Program-made: the position numbers and the translations under genes
Notes under the pieces: model-generated
Told to the model about the DNA's origin: nothing
The model's input: only the letters and a program-made list of their open reading frames with translations
The model's database searches: none
DNA from: JAGXLC01 sp041686375
GTDB lineage: Bacteria; Bacteroidota; Bacteroidia; Bacteroidales; UBA12077
Assembly (NCBI GenBank): GCA_041686375.1
Contig: JAWLEB010000013.1
Location: forward strand, 7,986-71,985
Length of the DNA stretch: 64,000 nt
Direction: 5' to 3'
In this document: positions 46,819-56,039 of the stretch, piece after piece
Position numbering within the stretch: the stretch's first letter is position 1
How the letters are laid out: each line of letters starts with the position of its first letter

Positions 46819-48594
46819 ATGAGAAAAGCACTTTATATTAAGCTATTTGCCATTCTTACAATTGCCGTAACCCATTCATTCGGTCAAAATCCAGCGGTAA
46901 CCATATCCGAACTGGAAGAACATATTGAATTTCTGGCATCAGAAGAACTCTCAGGGAGGTTTCCCGGAACAGAAGGCGACAAGAAGGCGGCTGACTATAT
47001 ACGCGCGCAGTTTAAACAAGCGAACCTGGATTTAGCAGAAGGAAAGGGTTTCCAAAAATTTACAGTGGTTACGGGAAACCTGGTGGAAAAAAGTAATACG
47101 ATTAAACTCGATGATTACGAAGGACAGCAATATAAAGATTTTGTTCCTTTCCCTTTTTCCGGAAGCGACACCATCAATAATAAGCCCGTGGTTTTCGCAG
47201 GTTATGGCTTTGATATTGAAAATGAGCATATTACATGGAACGATTATGAAAATCTGGATGTTAAAGATAGCTGGGTAATAATATTACGGGGTTATCCTAA
47301 TATAGGAGACAAGAAAAAACATTTAAGGGAACAAAGCAGCGACAAGGCTAAAGCCAGTAAAGCCTTTGATAAAGGCGCATGTGGCGTATTCTTTGTAGCC
47401 GGAGATAAAAATTCAGATAAAAACTCATTCGTCAATCCGGACATAAGAAAAGGAAGCTTAGAAATCCCTGTTGTTCACATTAAAACATCTTTTGCGGATA
47501 AAATAATTGAGAATTCAGGCACCAACATCCAGACCATAAAAACTCAAATAGAAAAAACACAAAATCCGAAAAATTTTAATACCGAGCAAACTTTAAGCAG
47601 TCAGATTGCTATCCAACCCAAAGAAGTGACTACCCAAAACATTATTGCTGAAATTGATATTAATTCAGATGACTATATTGTTATTGGCGCCCATTATGAT
47701 CATCTGGGTACAGGAGGTCTCGGCTCAGGCTCACGCCAGCCAGATACTACAGCTGTTCATTATGGAGCAGACGACAATGCTTCAGGGGTTGCTGCCATGC
47801 TGGAAATCGCTGAAAAGCTCAACCATGAAAAAGAAAGCTTAGAGAGTAATTTTCTCTTTATTGCTTTTGGCGCAGAAGAAAAAGGCTTAATCGGTTCCAA
47901 ATACTTTGTTAATAATCCTGCTATTGAACTGGATAAAGTTAAAGCCATGATCAATATTGATATGATTGGCCGTCTAAATCAGGATGATGAATTACAAATA
48001 GGAGGTGTTGGTACATCAGAACATTCAGAACAAATACTTGACTCAATCAACCTTTCCTATAATTATCAAACTGGATATTCCCATGAAGGATATGGGCCAT
48101 CTGACCATTCATCCTTTTACAGCAAAGAAATCCCGGTATTTTTCTTTTCAACAGGTCCTCACTTTGATTATCACACCCCTGCCGATGATACTGATAAAAT
48201 CAATTATTCAGGAATACAAAAAATCAGCGAATATATCTACGACCTTATCAAGCATCTCAATATGCAATCCATTGCTTTGTCGTTTCAGGAGACAGGAGCC
48301 AAAGACGAGGAGAAAGAAGTTACAAACAAGAAAAAGCTTAAAGTAACACTAGGTATTATGCCTGATTTTGCTGGAGTCGTAGACAAAGGCTTAAGAGCAG
48401 ACATTGTAATTAATGGAAAACCGGCAGATAAGGCAGGGATGGAAAATGGTGATATTATAACGGCTATTAATGGTCATGAGATAAAGGACATCTATGACTA
48501 CATGGAAAAATTATCTGATTTAGAGCCTGGACAGACTATAAATGTAGAAATACAGCGTGACGGGGAAAAAAAAGTTTTCCTGGTTCAGCTTTAA
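46819..48594 (+). CDS. M28-family metallopeptidase with PA and PDZ domains
   Basis: The protein has 591 residues with a signal peptide (ending THSFGQ). A PA-like insert (about 115-250; GYGFDIENEHITWNDYE, GACGVFFVAG) interrupts the start of the peptidase. The zinc ligands follow the M28 order: GAHYDHLG (H292), GADDNASGVA (D318/D319), FGAEEKGLIGS (E353/E354), NIDMIGRL (D381) and GPSDHSSFY (the last His). A C-terminal PDZ domain (about 505-590; ADKAGMENGDIITAING) ends the protein. It is an aminopeptidase that removes N-terminal residues from peptides, probably periplasmic. The adjacent M23 gene suggests a shared transcript. Confidence 0.93.
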   Translation: MRKALYIKLFAILTIAVTHSFGQNPAVTISELEEHIEFLASEELSGRFPGTEGDKKAADYIRAQFKQANLDLAEGKGFQKFTVVTGNLVEKSNTIKLDDYEGQQYKDFVPFPFSGSDTINNKPVVFAGYGFDIENEHITWNDYENLDVKDSWVIILRGYPNIGDKKKHLREQSSDKAKASKAFDKGACGVFFVAGDKNSDKNSFVNPDIRKGSLEIPVVHIKTSFADKIIENSGTNIQTIKTQIEKTQNPKNFNTEQTLSSQIAIQPKEVTTQNIIAEIDINSDDYIVIGAHYDHLGTGGLGSGSRQPDTTAVHYGADDNASGVAAMLEIAEKLNHEKESLESNFLFIAFGAEEKGLIGSKYFVNNPAIELDKVKAMINIDMIGRLNQDDELQIGGVGTSEHSEQILDSINLSYNYQTGYSHEGYGPSDHSSFYSKEIPVFFFSTGPHFDYHTPADDTDKINYSGIQKISEYIYDLIKHLNMQSIALSFQETGAKDEEKEVTNKKKLKVTLGIMPDFAGVVDKGLRADIVINGKPADKAGMENGDIITAINGHEIKDIYDYMEKLSDLEPGQTINVEIQRDGEKKVFLVQL

Positions 48595-48614
48595 ACCGGT
48601 AATATTTATAGTTT

Positions 48615-48636
48615 ATGAAACGTCCATAATATGTTC
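48615..48636 (+). promoter_or_regulatory. Recurrent 22-bp upstream element, copy 1
   Basis: 20 of 22 bases match the element at 62042-62063. It begins ATGAAACGTCCAT and reads as a four-codon frame MKRP followed by a stop in both copies (TAA here, TGA there). It lies 68 bp before the ATG of the next gene. Confidence 0.4.
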
Positions 48637-48704
48637 TCTGCCTTTGGCATGCATACTGCCCCGGGCGGAAAACACGTGACAATAACTAATAAAAAAATCA
48701 TCAA

Positions 48705-49523
48705 ATGAAAAAAGTAGGATTGTGGATATTGGCTATTATCCTGACCCTTACAGCAGCCATCTACCAAAGAAAGACAGGCCCAACATACCCTAAAGATACA
48801 GATATAGAGATCAATAACAAAAAATACTCTGTAACTTTGCCCAGAAGTCATGTAAGTACAGAAGATTGCGAGATAAGTCTTGATGTACCACCCCCGGTAA
48901 CAGGCAGAATATATTACAAACGCTATCCAACGAATAAGGAATGGCAAAGAGAAGAATTAGAAACAGAAGACAACCAATTAAAAGGTTATTTGCCTGCACA
49001 GCCTCCGGCAGGCAAATTAGAATATTACCTGGAATTAAAACATAATCAAACAATCATACACATAGCTCAAAACGAACCGGTCATCATTCGTTTTAAAGGA
49101 GAAGTTCCGGATGCTATCCTGGTTCCTCATGTCATTTTTATGTTTCTCGCTATGATGTTTTCAACACTGGCCGGATTATTTGCTCTTGGTAAATTTTCGG
49201 ATTATAAGCTTTATGGATATATCACGATAGGCCTGCTGATTATTGGAGGTTTTGTTTTTGGCCCCATCATGCAATACTTTGCGTTTGGAGATTTCTGGAC
49301 CGGAATACCTTTTGGCTGGGATTTAACAGACAATAAAACACTGATTGCTTTTGTCGGTTGGCTAACTGCTATACTGTCTAACCAGAAAAAAAATAAACCC
49401 AAATATTATATTTTTGCAGCGTTGCTGCTATTACTCATTTTTTCCATACCACACAGCCTTATGGGTTCGGAGTTAAATTATGAAACCGGGGAAATAAAAA
49501 CAGGAATGATTTTAGGCTTTTAA
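48705..49523 (+). CDS. Conserved membrane protein of unknown function
   Basis: The protein has 272 residues. The N-terminal hydrophobic segment is followed by an extracytoplasmic beta domain (residues 25-135) with DLPPPVTGRIYYKRY-like sandwich strands. Three or four transmembrane helices then lie between residues 140 and 260 (PHVIFMFLAMMFSTLAGLFALG, ITIGLLIIGGFVFGPIMQYF, IAFVGWLTAIL, YYIFAALLLLLIFSIPHSL). I do not recognise a named family. The recurrent element lies upstream. Confidence 0.7.
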   Translation: MKKVGLWILAIILTLTAAIYQRKTGPTYPKDTDIEINNKKYSVTLPRSHVSTEDCEISLDVPPPVTGRIYYKRYPTNKEWQREELETEDNQLKGYLPAQPPAGKLEYYLELKHNQTIIHIAQNEPVIIRFKGEVPDAILVPHVIFMFLAMMFSTLAGLFALGKFSDYKLYGYITIGLLIIGGFVFGPIMQYFAFGDFWTGIPFGWDLTDNKTLIAFVGWLTAILSNQKKNKPKYYIFAALLLLLIFSIPHSLMGSELNYETGEIKTGMILGF

Positions 49524-49631
49524 ATGGTTTTATCATAAAAATTTTGTTTGGAGGAGGCAGTCTAATTTTGTTTAAAGTTGCCGGGGTGAAAATCCATTTA
49601 ATAACTTTTTGATAAAATCTCCTTCGATAAA

Positions 49632-49674
49632 AAAATGGAGGCTCTCTTTTTACGAAAGACAGCCTCCATTTTCT
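49632..49674. terminator. Bidirectional terminator
   Basis: AAAATGGAGGCT and AGCCTCCATTTT form a 12-bp stem with A/T runs on both sides, between the convergent membrane-protein (+) and small-lipoprotein (-) genes. Confidence 0.85.
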
Positions 49675-49694
49675 CTTTCAAAAATACCTTAGAA

Positions 49695-49907
49695 CTATTC
49701 TTCATCCATATCCAACTCATCCTCTTTCTTTGCGGTATCTTCCATCTTCTCTTCTACTTCTTCCATCCTTTTTTCTCCTTCCTTCTGGATTTCTTCAAAT
49801 TCTTCTTCAACGTCTTTTTTTTCTTTTTTCGGAGCGTCTTGGCAGGAATATAAGCCAATAAAACCAATAACTGCCAAACTCATTAAGAATAGTCTGATTT
49901 TCTTCAT
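49695..49907 (-). CDS. Small charged lipoprotein
   Basis: The protein has 70 residues. The signal peptide ends in a lipobox (GLYSC, C22), and the rest is almost wholly Glu/Lys/Asp, a single predicted helix or coiled coil (EEEFEEIQKEGEKRMEEVEEKMED). Its location would be a membrane surface facing the periplasm. It resembles small acidic Bacteroidota lipoproteins with no known function. It is a single gene before a strong terminator. Confidence 0.75.
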   Translation of the reverse strand: MKKIRLFLMSLAVIGFIGLYSCQDAPKKEKKDVEEEFEEIQKEGEKRMEEVEEKMEDTAKKEDELDMDEE

Positions 49908-50027
49908 ATCAAAAAAATTTTACGGTTTAGGTACTGTTAGCAATTATATTATTCGATTTAAGTTAGGAACGAACTTTTAACTAATTTATTACAACTAAAT
50001 TTACAAATAAAAGAATATTAAGGCTTC

Positions 50028-52154
50028 TTAAAATCCTATTTTTTTGATTATGCCTCCTTTCACCCATCTTCCTGGTATAATGATATTTCCAAGGGAATAA
50101 TAATCCGTATCAAGAATATTATTAATATGAATAAACAACGTCCAGGCATCCTTACTCCATTGTACCTTTCCATTAAATAACCAATAAGGTTGATAGCTTT
50201 GATCACCATTATACGCATTTATACTTTTGTCATAATACCGGAAATCGCCGTTTCGATCCCTAAAACTGCTTTGCAGAGTAAAATACCAATTTCTTCCAAA
50301 TGAACCACTAAAATCCATATCAATTTTGTGCTTTAGGTAACTTAAGGAATACTTAGATTCAAAGCCATTAGTTATTTTATTCTGATCAAGGTAGGTATAC
50401 TTTAGCTGTGCTTTTGTTAAAACCGGGATGTCAAATCCTTTTTCCAGGGAGAGCTCTATTCCTTTATTTTTCACTTCAGTAAGATTTTCACTTACCCACT
50501 TATCCTCACTATCTTGTTCATCAAGCAATACCCATGCAATAACATCATCAGCACTGGAATAAAAAAATGATAAATACCCCGAATAGCTCTCCCTGAATAT
50601 TTTTATGCCAGTTTCGTAACTTGATATTTTTTCTGGTAGTAAATCAGGATTTCCTTCATTAGACGGACCTTCATAAAATAAATCGGTAAAAGTTGGTTGC
50701 CGGAGTGATTTGTTATAAGAGGCAAAAATACTATAATTGGCAGGAAGTTGATAACTTAAATCTATGCCGGGGTAAAATTTCATTCCATCGTTAAACTCAC
50801 TGCTGCTGCTCCCTAAAATTCCTGCAGAAACTGTAAAATCCGACCAATGGTAAACATGTTCAAAATATAAATCTGCATGAGTCCTTGAATATTCTTTATC
50901 ATAAAATCCATTAGGATCTCCTGTGACCTCAGTTATTTCATCCACAGGTTCACCAAGAACATTGCTTAAGAGTGTTTCACCCCTCACTTCCATTCCCAAT
51001 GCGGTTTTCCCGAATGCAGATCTGTAGGAAATATTAACCCCGGTACCATAAACGTCTGTCATATGGTAATTATGTCCGGAGTAGTAATTCCATGGTTCAT
51101 AAACGCCGGGAGTATATTTAGCTGTGTCCTGAGGTTTCTTTACGAAATATTCTCCTTCCCGTTCATACCATTCTGGCGATTCACGGAACAATTCATAACG
51201 ATCATTATGTCTTCGCCAGTAAAGAGAAGGTTCAATCTCAAACTGATTTCCTATGGAGGCTGACAAAGCCGCAAACTTTATATCATTTTCCTCAAACTGA
51301 TGGGGATATTCAGGTGTATAAAAACTCTGGGCTCCATATGCTTTATTTTGATACCCGGCTTGCAGATTGATTTCTCCTTCTTCAAAACCATACACCCCAT
51401 GATAAAAAAAACTAGCAATACTGAAATCTGTGTTTTCTATATAACCATTTGAAACTCTTTTCGATACAGAAAAAAAATGTCGGAATGAATCATGAGAGAA
51501 ATTAGTAGTGAGATTTGTTTCATACAGTCCATATTCACCAACAAGCAAACGTAGGCTTAATTCATTGGTATCAAGCGGCTGGGTTATTATGTTGATGGCG
51601 CCTTTAAAAGCATTTGGACCAAATACTCGTGAACCTGGGCCTTTCAAAATTTCAATTTTCCGGACATCTGATAAATTCACAGGGATATTAAGGGAAAAAT
51701 GGCCAGTCTGGGGATCTGTAATATCAATGCCATTCAGTAAAATAAGGTTCTGGTCAAAACTTCCTCCTCTTATACTTAGGTCCGCTTGTACTCCTAACGG
51801 CCCTCTTTCGCGGACATCCATACCGGCTGTATAATCAAGAGTTTCCTGCAGAGACAAAACAGGACTGAGTTCAAGTTCATCCTCAGAAAGTGTATTAACT
51901 ATCCTTGACAACCGGGAATATACAACAGGAGCCCGTCTGGCGCTCACAATAACTTCATCCATATCAAGTGTTTTGTATACTTCCACACTGTCTGTTTGTG
52001 CATAATTTGGGAAAGATATCATAACGAGAGAATAAGTAAAACTTAAGGTGCCAATTTTAATATACTTACCCAAAGTATTAAACACTGAATAACTCTTCCT
52101 TTGCCAATGTTTAAAAAATAATGATGGTTTCAACCGGTAAATTTTGCGTTTCAT
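50028..52154 (-). CDS. TonB-dependent outer-membrane receptor (BtuB-like)
   Basis: The protein has 708 residues. The N-terminal region is basic (KPSLFFKHWQRKSYSVFNTLGK), followed by a hydrophobic signal ending PNYAQ. The TonB-box/plug region has VIVSARRAP, LQETLDYTAGMDVRERGPLGVQADLSIRGGSFDQNLILLNGI and IEILKGPGSRVFGPNAFKGAINI. A 22-strand barrel region ends in aromatic strands (HINNILDTDYYSLGNIIIPGRWVKGGI...GF). The KHWQRKSYSVFNTLGK-type N-terminus recalls receptors next to cobalamin genes in Bacteroidales, so vitamin B12 uptake is a good guess. No cobalamin riboswitch is visible in the 134-bp upstream spacer, so the ligand stays open. Confidence 0.88.
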   Translation of the reverse strand: MKRKIYRLKPSLFFKHWQRKSYSVFNTLGKYIKIGTLSFTYSLVMISFPNYAQTDSVEVYKTLDMDEVIVSARRAPVVYSRLSRIVNTLSEDELELSPVLSLQETLDYTAGMDVRERGPLGVQADLSIRGGSFDQNLILLNGIDITDPQTGHFSLNIPVNLSDVRKIEILKGPGSRVFGPNAFKGAINIITQPLDTNELSLRLLVGEYGLYETNLTTNFSHDSFRHFFSVSKRVSNGYIENTDFSIASFFYHGVYGFEEGEINLQAGYQNKAYGAQSFYTPEYPHQFEENDIKFAALSASIGNQFEIEPSLYWRRHNDRYELFRESPEWYEREGEYFVKKPQDTAKYTPGVYEPWNYYSGHNYHMTDVYGTGVNISYRSAFGKTALGMEVRGETLLSNVLGEPVDEITEVTGDPNGFYDKEYSRTHADLYFEHVYHWSDFTVSAGILGSSSSEFNDGMKFYPGIDLSYQLPANYSIFASYNKSLRQPTFTDLFYEGPSNEGNPDLLPEKISSYETGIKIFRESYSGYLSFFYSSADDVIAWVLLDEQDSEDKWVSENLTEVKNKGIELSLEKGFDIPVLTKAQLKYTYLDQNKITNGFESKYSLSYLKHKIDMDFSGSFGRNWYFTLQSSFRDRNGDFRYYDKSINAYNGDQSYQPYWLFNGKVQWSKDAWTLFIHINNILDTDYYSLGNIIIPGRWVKGGIIKKIGF

Positions 52155-52288
52155 AATAAATTAAATATTTAGATTAGAAAATCCGCAAAAATAACGAAAC
52201 CCAAATTTTTCTGGAATGATATATCAAAAAAATACCACTGATGCATCACATCTTATTCACGCTCGTCTTTAAAATAAAAAAGATATAA

Positions 52289-52990
52289 ATGACAAATGAA
52301 AGTCACATATTAGCCAGAAGCACTGAGAATAATATAGAAAAAGCGGATAAAACCTCAAGGAATTTTATAAATTTACAGGTTGCAGCGAAAGAAAATATTC
52401 ACTCGTCATTTATAACAGATATGAATAACTCTGATACGCTTTATAAAAATATACATCAGGATATTATTGACAGATGTAAGAAAGGAGAACAAAAAGCTCA
52501 GTTTCAACTATATAAACTGTATTATAAGGCAATGTATAATACGAGCTACAGGATTATCAACAATCAAATGGAAGCTGAAGATATCATGCAAGAAGCCTTT
52601 TTAAAAGCGTTTGACAAAATTCATACATATAGTGGAAAAGTGAGCTTTGGTGCTTGGTTAAAAAGGATTGTCATTAATCATACACTGGACAAGATAAAAA
52701 AAAAGAAAATAGACTTTAGTTCTTTGGAAAATAAGCATTATGAACTGCAAGACGATAGTCCGCCAACTGATATAGAGGAAGAACAAACTTCAGAAAAAGT
52801 GGAGGATATCAGGGAAGCCATAACAGAGCTGCCCGACGGTTTCAGAATAGTGCTTTCATTGTATCTGCTGGAAGGTTATGACCATGAAGAAATAGGAAAA
52901 ATACTGAATATAACAAGCTCAACGTCACGGTCACAATACACAAGAGCAAAAAACAAACTTAAAGAACAGCTTGAAAAAAAGAAAAGTTAA
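52289..52990 (+). CDS. ECF-type RNA polymerase sigma factor
   Basis: The protein has 233 residues. Region 2 is in AQFQLYKLYYKAMYNTSYRIINNQMEAEDIMQEAFLKAFDKIHTYSG...FGAWLKRIVINHTLDKIKKKK. Region 4 is in LPDGFRIVLSLYLLEGYDHEEIGKILNITSSTSRSQYTRAKNKLKEQL, a typical group IV helix-turn-helix. The first 45 residues are low in conservation and an ATG at 52421 would give a standard 189-residue factor, so the start is uncertain. It is followed after 10 bp by a putative anti-sigma gene and then by an exported beta-repeat protein gene, forming one operon. Confidence 0.88.
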   Translation: MTNESHILARSTENNIEKADKTSRNFINLQVAAKENIHSSFITDMNNSDTLYKNIHQDIIDRCKKGEQKAQFQLYKLYYKAMYNTSYRIINNQMEAEDIMQEAFLKAFDKIHTYSGKVSFGAWLKRIVINHTLDKIKKKKIDFSSLENKHYELQDDSPPTDIEEEQTSEKVEDIREAITELPDGFRIVLSLYLLEGYDHEEIGKILNITSSTSRSQYTRAKNKLKEQLEKKKS

Positions 52991-53000
52991 AAGGTAAAAA

Positions 53001-53555
53001 ATGAAAAATTTAAAAGACATAATAAATCGCAACAGAGAAGATTTTGACAACCTCGAACCTGGTGAAGGGCACTTCGAGCGATTTCAGCAAAAACTTAAGG
53101 AGCACCAGAAAAAATCAAAAAAATTTAACTGGACAGTTCTTCTGAAGGCTGCATCAATAGCAATATTGGTATTCCTGTCGTCTCTCTGGGTATATGATAA
53201 CGTTTACAAAACACCACAGAAAGAAAGTTTTGCAGAGCAAAATATCTCTCCCGAAATCAAAGAAACTCAATTATACTATTCGACATTGGTAAATCACAAA
53301 TATGAGCAAATTAAATCCTTTGATTTTGAAGATAAAAAGCAGAAAAAAATGCTCTTAAGAGAATTACGTGAAATGAATGAAACTTATGAAAATATACAGG
53401 AAGATTTACAATCGAATCCCAATGACCCGCGGGTATTAAATGCCTTAATCAGGCATTATCAAAGAAAGTTGGAAGTTATGAATCAAATACTGAATCAATT
53501 AAAAAACATTAATCAAAACACGGAGGAGTCAAAACATGAAGCCACTAAAATTTAA
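53001..53555 (+). CDS. Putative anti-sigma factor, single-pass membrane protein
   Basis: The protein has 184 residues. The N-terminal part is charged (MKNLKDIINRNREDFDNLEPGEGHFERFQQKL), followed by one membrane span at about residues 49-66 (LKAASIAILVFLSSLWVYD). The C-terminal half is a long coiled coil (EQIKSFDFEDKKQKKMLLRELREMNETYENIQEDL). It has no zinc-binding HxxxCxxC. The position directly after a sigma factor, the membrane topology and the short spacing support an anti-sigma role by inference. Its end overlaps the next gene by 20 bp. Confidence 0.72.
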   Translation: MKNLKDIINRNREDFDNLEPGEGHFERFQQKLKEHQKKSKKFNWTVLLKAASIAILVFLSSLWVYDNVYKTPQKESFAEQNISPEIKETQLYYSTLVNHKYEQIKSFDFEDKKQKKMLLRELREMNETYENIQEDLQSNPNDPRVLNALIRHYQRKLEVMNQILNQLKNINQNTEESKHEATKI

Positions 53556-54627
53556 AAAACTTGCATGGATATTTGCGCTGATTATATTTACAAATGCTGC
53601 AATATATGCCGGGACAGATGAATATTCCAAAGAAATTAAAAAAGAATATGATGTCGATGAACATACCCTTATAGATATTGAAAATAAATATGGCGATGTC
53701 AATATTATTAACTGGAACAAAGACAAGGTAAGTTTTGAAATACAAATTACTGTTGATCACCGCAATGAAGAAAAAGCCAGAGAATTACTGGAATACATTA
53801 ATGTGGATCTTAGCCAAAGTGATAATACAATTAAAGCTGTAACAGAAATCGATAGCAAATTTAACAGATCTGGTGGAATATTCAACTTTTCGTCCAATAA
53901 CAAAGAGTTTAGTATTGATTATACCGTCAAAATGCCAAAAAATTTGAATATAAATTTAGCCAATAAGTATGGAAATGTTCATATAGATGAACTAACCGGG
54001 AGGGCTAATATAAAAGTTAAATATGGTAACCTGAAGGCTAACAAAATCATCAGAGACAACACTAACCCCATGAGTCATGTATCCCTTGGATACTCAGACG
54101 GTTCAATTAAAGAAGTTGAATGGCTTAAATTTGAGATAAAATATTCCGAATTAGAGATGGAAAAAACAAAAGCCCTGATTGGCATAAGCAAATATTCAAA
54201 GCTTTATATTGATGAAAACAGTTCAATCGTTTGTGAGTCAAAATATGACAAGTATGAGGTTGGTCAGCTAAGCAACTTTGTTTGTGAAGCAAAATATACA
54301 GACTTTAAGTTTGATAAGCTCGATGAACAATTGGATTTGACAACAAAATATGGTGATATTCAGATAAATACAGTAGACAAAAATTTTAAAAAAATCAATA
54401 TTGATAATGGTTACGGCCGCATCAAGTTAGGGATAGACAAAGAAGCCTCTTATCATCTGGATGGAAATGCTGATTATGCGGATATAAAATATCCCGGAGG
54501 TAATAATATAAACAAGATAGAAAAAAATACCAATCTGAAAGTATCTGGTATTATTGGTAAAAATAAGGATACAAAGTCAGAAGTAAAAATCGATACCAAA
54601 TACGGAGATGTAAATCTGAATCAATAA
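53536..54627 (+). CDS. Exported DUF4097/GIN-like beta-repeat protein
   Basis: The protein has 363 residues with a signal peptide (ending NAAIYA). The rest is a right-handed beta-helix-like repeat: (N/T)KYGDV, NKYGNV, VKYGNL, SKYSKL, AKYTDF, TKYGDI and TKYGDV recur every 20-30 residues. This matches the DUF4097/putative adhesin class with a GIN-type head domain. It is the last gene of the sigma/anti-sigma operon and is probably the output, or the signal sensor, of that regulon. The start overlaps the anti-sigma gene by 20 bp, so translation may be coupled. Confidence 0.78.
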   Translation: MKPLKFKKLAWIFALIIFTNAAIYAGTDEYSKEIKKEYDVDEHTLIDIENKYGDVNIINWNKDKVSFEIQITVDHRNEEKARELLEYINVDLSQSDNTIKAVTEIDSKFNRSGGIFNFSSNNKEFSIDYTVKMPKNLNINLANKYGNVHIDELTGRANIKVKYGNLKANKIIRDNTNPMSHVSLGYSDGSIKEVEWLKFEIKYSELEMEKTKALIGISKYSKLYIDENSSIVCESKYDKYEVGQLSNFVCEAKYTDFKFDKLDEQLDLTTKYGDIQINTVDKNFKKINIDNGYGRIKLGIDKEASYHLDGNADYADIKYPGGNNINKIEKNTNLKVSGIIGKNKDTKSEVKIDTKYGDVNLNQ

Positions 54628-54650
54628 CATTCCAGAATACACATTAAAGA

Positions 54651-54685
54651 AAGAGTTGCAAATTCTAGTTTGCAACTCTTTTTGG
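54651..54685. terminator. Terminator after the beta-repeat gene
   Basis: AAGAGTTGCAAA and TTTGCAACTCTT form a perfect 12-bp stem followed by TTTGG and T-runs, between the convergent beta-repeat (+) and phosphatase (-) genes. Confidence 0.88.
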
Positions 54686-54779
54686 TTTTTATCCTTTCTT
54701 ATTTATAATCTCGTAAAATGACCATAATTCAATTCTAAGTGCCAAAGACAAGACTATGGCAAAATTAAGGAATTATAAT

Positions 54780-55904
54780 TCACTTCCCAGAAGATTCAAA
54801 TCCGTATAATTTCTTTAGCTTGTGAAAAATATCTGTATTTTCATAAACGCCCTGAAACTCTGAAGCACCAGCACCAAAAGCAAAAACAGGAACCATAACA
54901 CCCGTATGTCCGTCGGATGAAAAATGAACTTCTACTTCTCCTTTTTCAATATCACCACCTGTCAAAGTCATTCCTCCACATTCATGATCAGCAGTTACAA
55001 TTACTAATGTATTTTCGTTTTTATCGGCATATTCCTTAGCAACTTTTATGGCATTCTCAAAATCCTCAATTTCTTCCATTACATAATCTATATCTTGATC
55101 GTGCCCGCCCCAATCAACTTGTGAGCCTTCCACCATAAGGAAAAACCCATTTTCTTCATTATCAAGAACATCCACCGCTATCTTTGTAGCATCAGGAAGC
55201 ATATCATCTCTGCCTTCAGAGTACCTTGGATTATGTCCTTCTGCTGTTAAAACAGCTAACTTACCATTATCCACGCCTTTAAATTCATCCAAATCAAAAC
55301 CTACTCTATAGCCTTTATTTTTCAGACTGTCAACTAAATTTTTTCCATCTTCCCGTTGATTAAAATATTTTTCTCCTCCACCAATAAATACGTCAATATC
55401 CGTCTTGAGGAAATCTGCTGCAATCTCTTCATAATTGTTACGACTTTTATTATGGGCAATAAATGCAGCAGGTGTGGCATGCACAATAGCACTTGTACTT
55501 ACCAAACCTGTTCCATATCCGCTCTGTTCGGCAATTTCAAGGATAGTCTTCAAATCCTTTTCCTCTGGTGACATACCAATATAGCCATTATTTGTTTTCG
55601 TACCTGTAGCTATGGCAGTGCCACTTGCAGCAGAGCAAGTTATAAAATCATCATCAGAATATGTTTTTTGAAAACCAATATGTTTAAACTCTTCAACAGT
55701 CAGAGAATTTTCTGCAGTTGCCATACCGGCATAAAACTGGGCCGTGCCCATTCCGTCTCCAATCAACAATATAACATTTTCTACCTTTGCATCTTCATGA
55801 GAAACAGTTTTATCAGAACGGAATTTATCGTTGTCTGTAGTATCACAGCTTGGTATATTGAATAAAACAGTAAGTCCTAAAACAACTATCACTAATCTTT
55901 TCAT
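54780..55904 (-). CDS. Alkaline phosphatase family lipoprotein
   Basis: The protein has 374 residues from ATG at 55904; a TTG two codons earlier gives the longest frame. The lipobox is NIPSC (C20). VILLIGDGMGTAQFYAG (D50) is the metal-binding start. ITCSAASGTAIATG carries the nucleophile S91, with Cys (C90) where E. coli PhoA has Asp. Metal ligands follow in SQVDWGGHDQDID, VTADHECGGMT and SSDGHTGVMVP. It hydrolyses phosphate monoesters at the periplasmic or outer surface. No phosphate-starvation regulator is adjacent. At 374 residues it is shorter than E. coli PhoA (471). Confidence 0.9.
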   Translation of the reverse strand: MKRLVIVVLGLTVLFNIPSCDTTDNDKFRSDKTVSHEDAKVENVILLIGDGMGTAQFYAGMATAENSLTVEEFKHIGFQKTYSDDDFITCSAASGTAIATGTKTNNGYIGMSPEEKDLKTILEIAEQSGYGTGLVSTSAIVHATPAAFIAHNKSRNNYEEIAADFLKTDIDVFIGGGEKYFNQREDGKNLVDSLKNKGYRVGFDLDEFKGVDNGKLAVLTAEGHNPRYSEGRDDMLPDATKIAVDVLDNEENGFFLMVEGSQVDWGGHDQDIDYVMEEIEDFENAIKVAKEYADKNENTLVIVTADHECGGMTLTGGDIEKGEVEVHFSSDGHTGVMVPVFAFGAGASEFQGVYENTDIFHKLKKLYGFESSGK

Positions 55905-56039
55905 AATCAAATATTTTTGGTTCTAAACTTTTATGATTTCACTAAAAATTTTTGCTTTATATTATTTTTCTCCAAACAGCATTAACGAAATGCGTTGTTT
56001 TGTCTTTATCCAAAGGGATTCAGGTTTTACCAGTGTCTC

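Noticed and set aside
52155..52288. Cobalamin riboswitch upstream of the BtuB-like receptor
   Set aside because: The 134-bp spacer has no B12-box-like sequence and no long leader structure.
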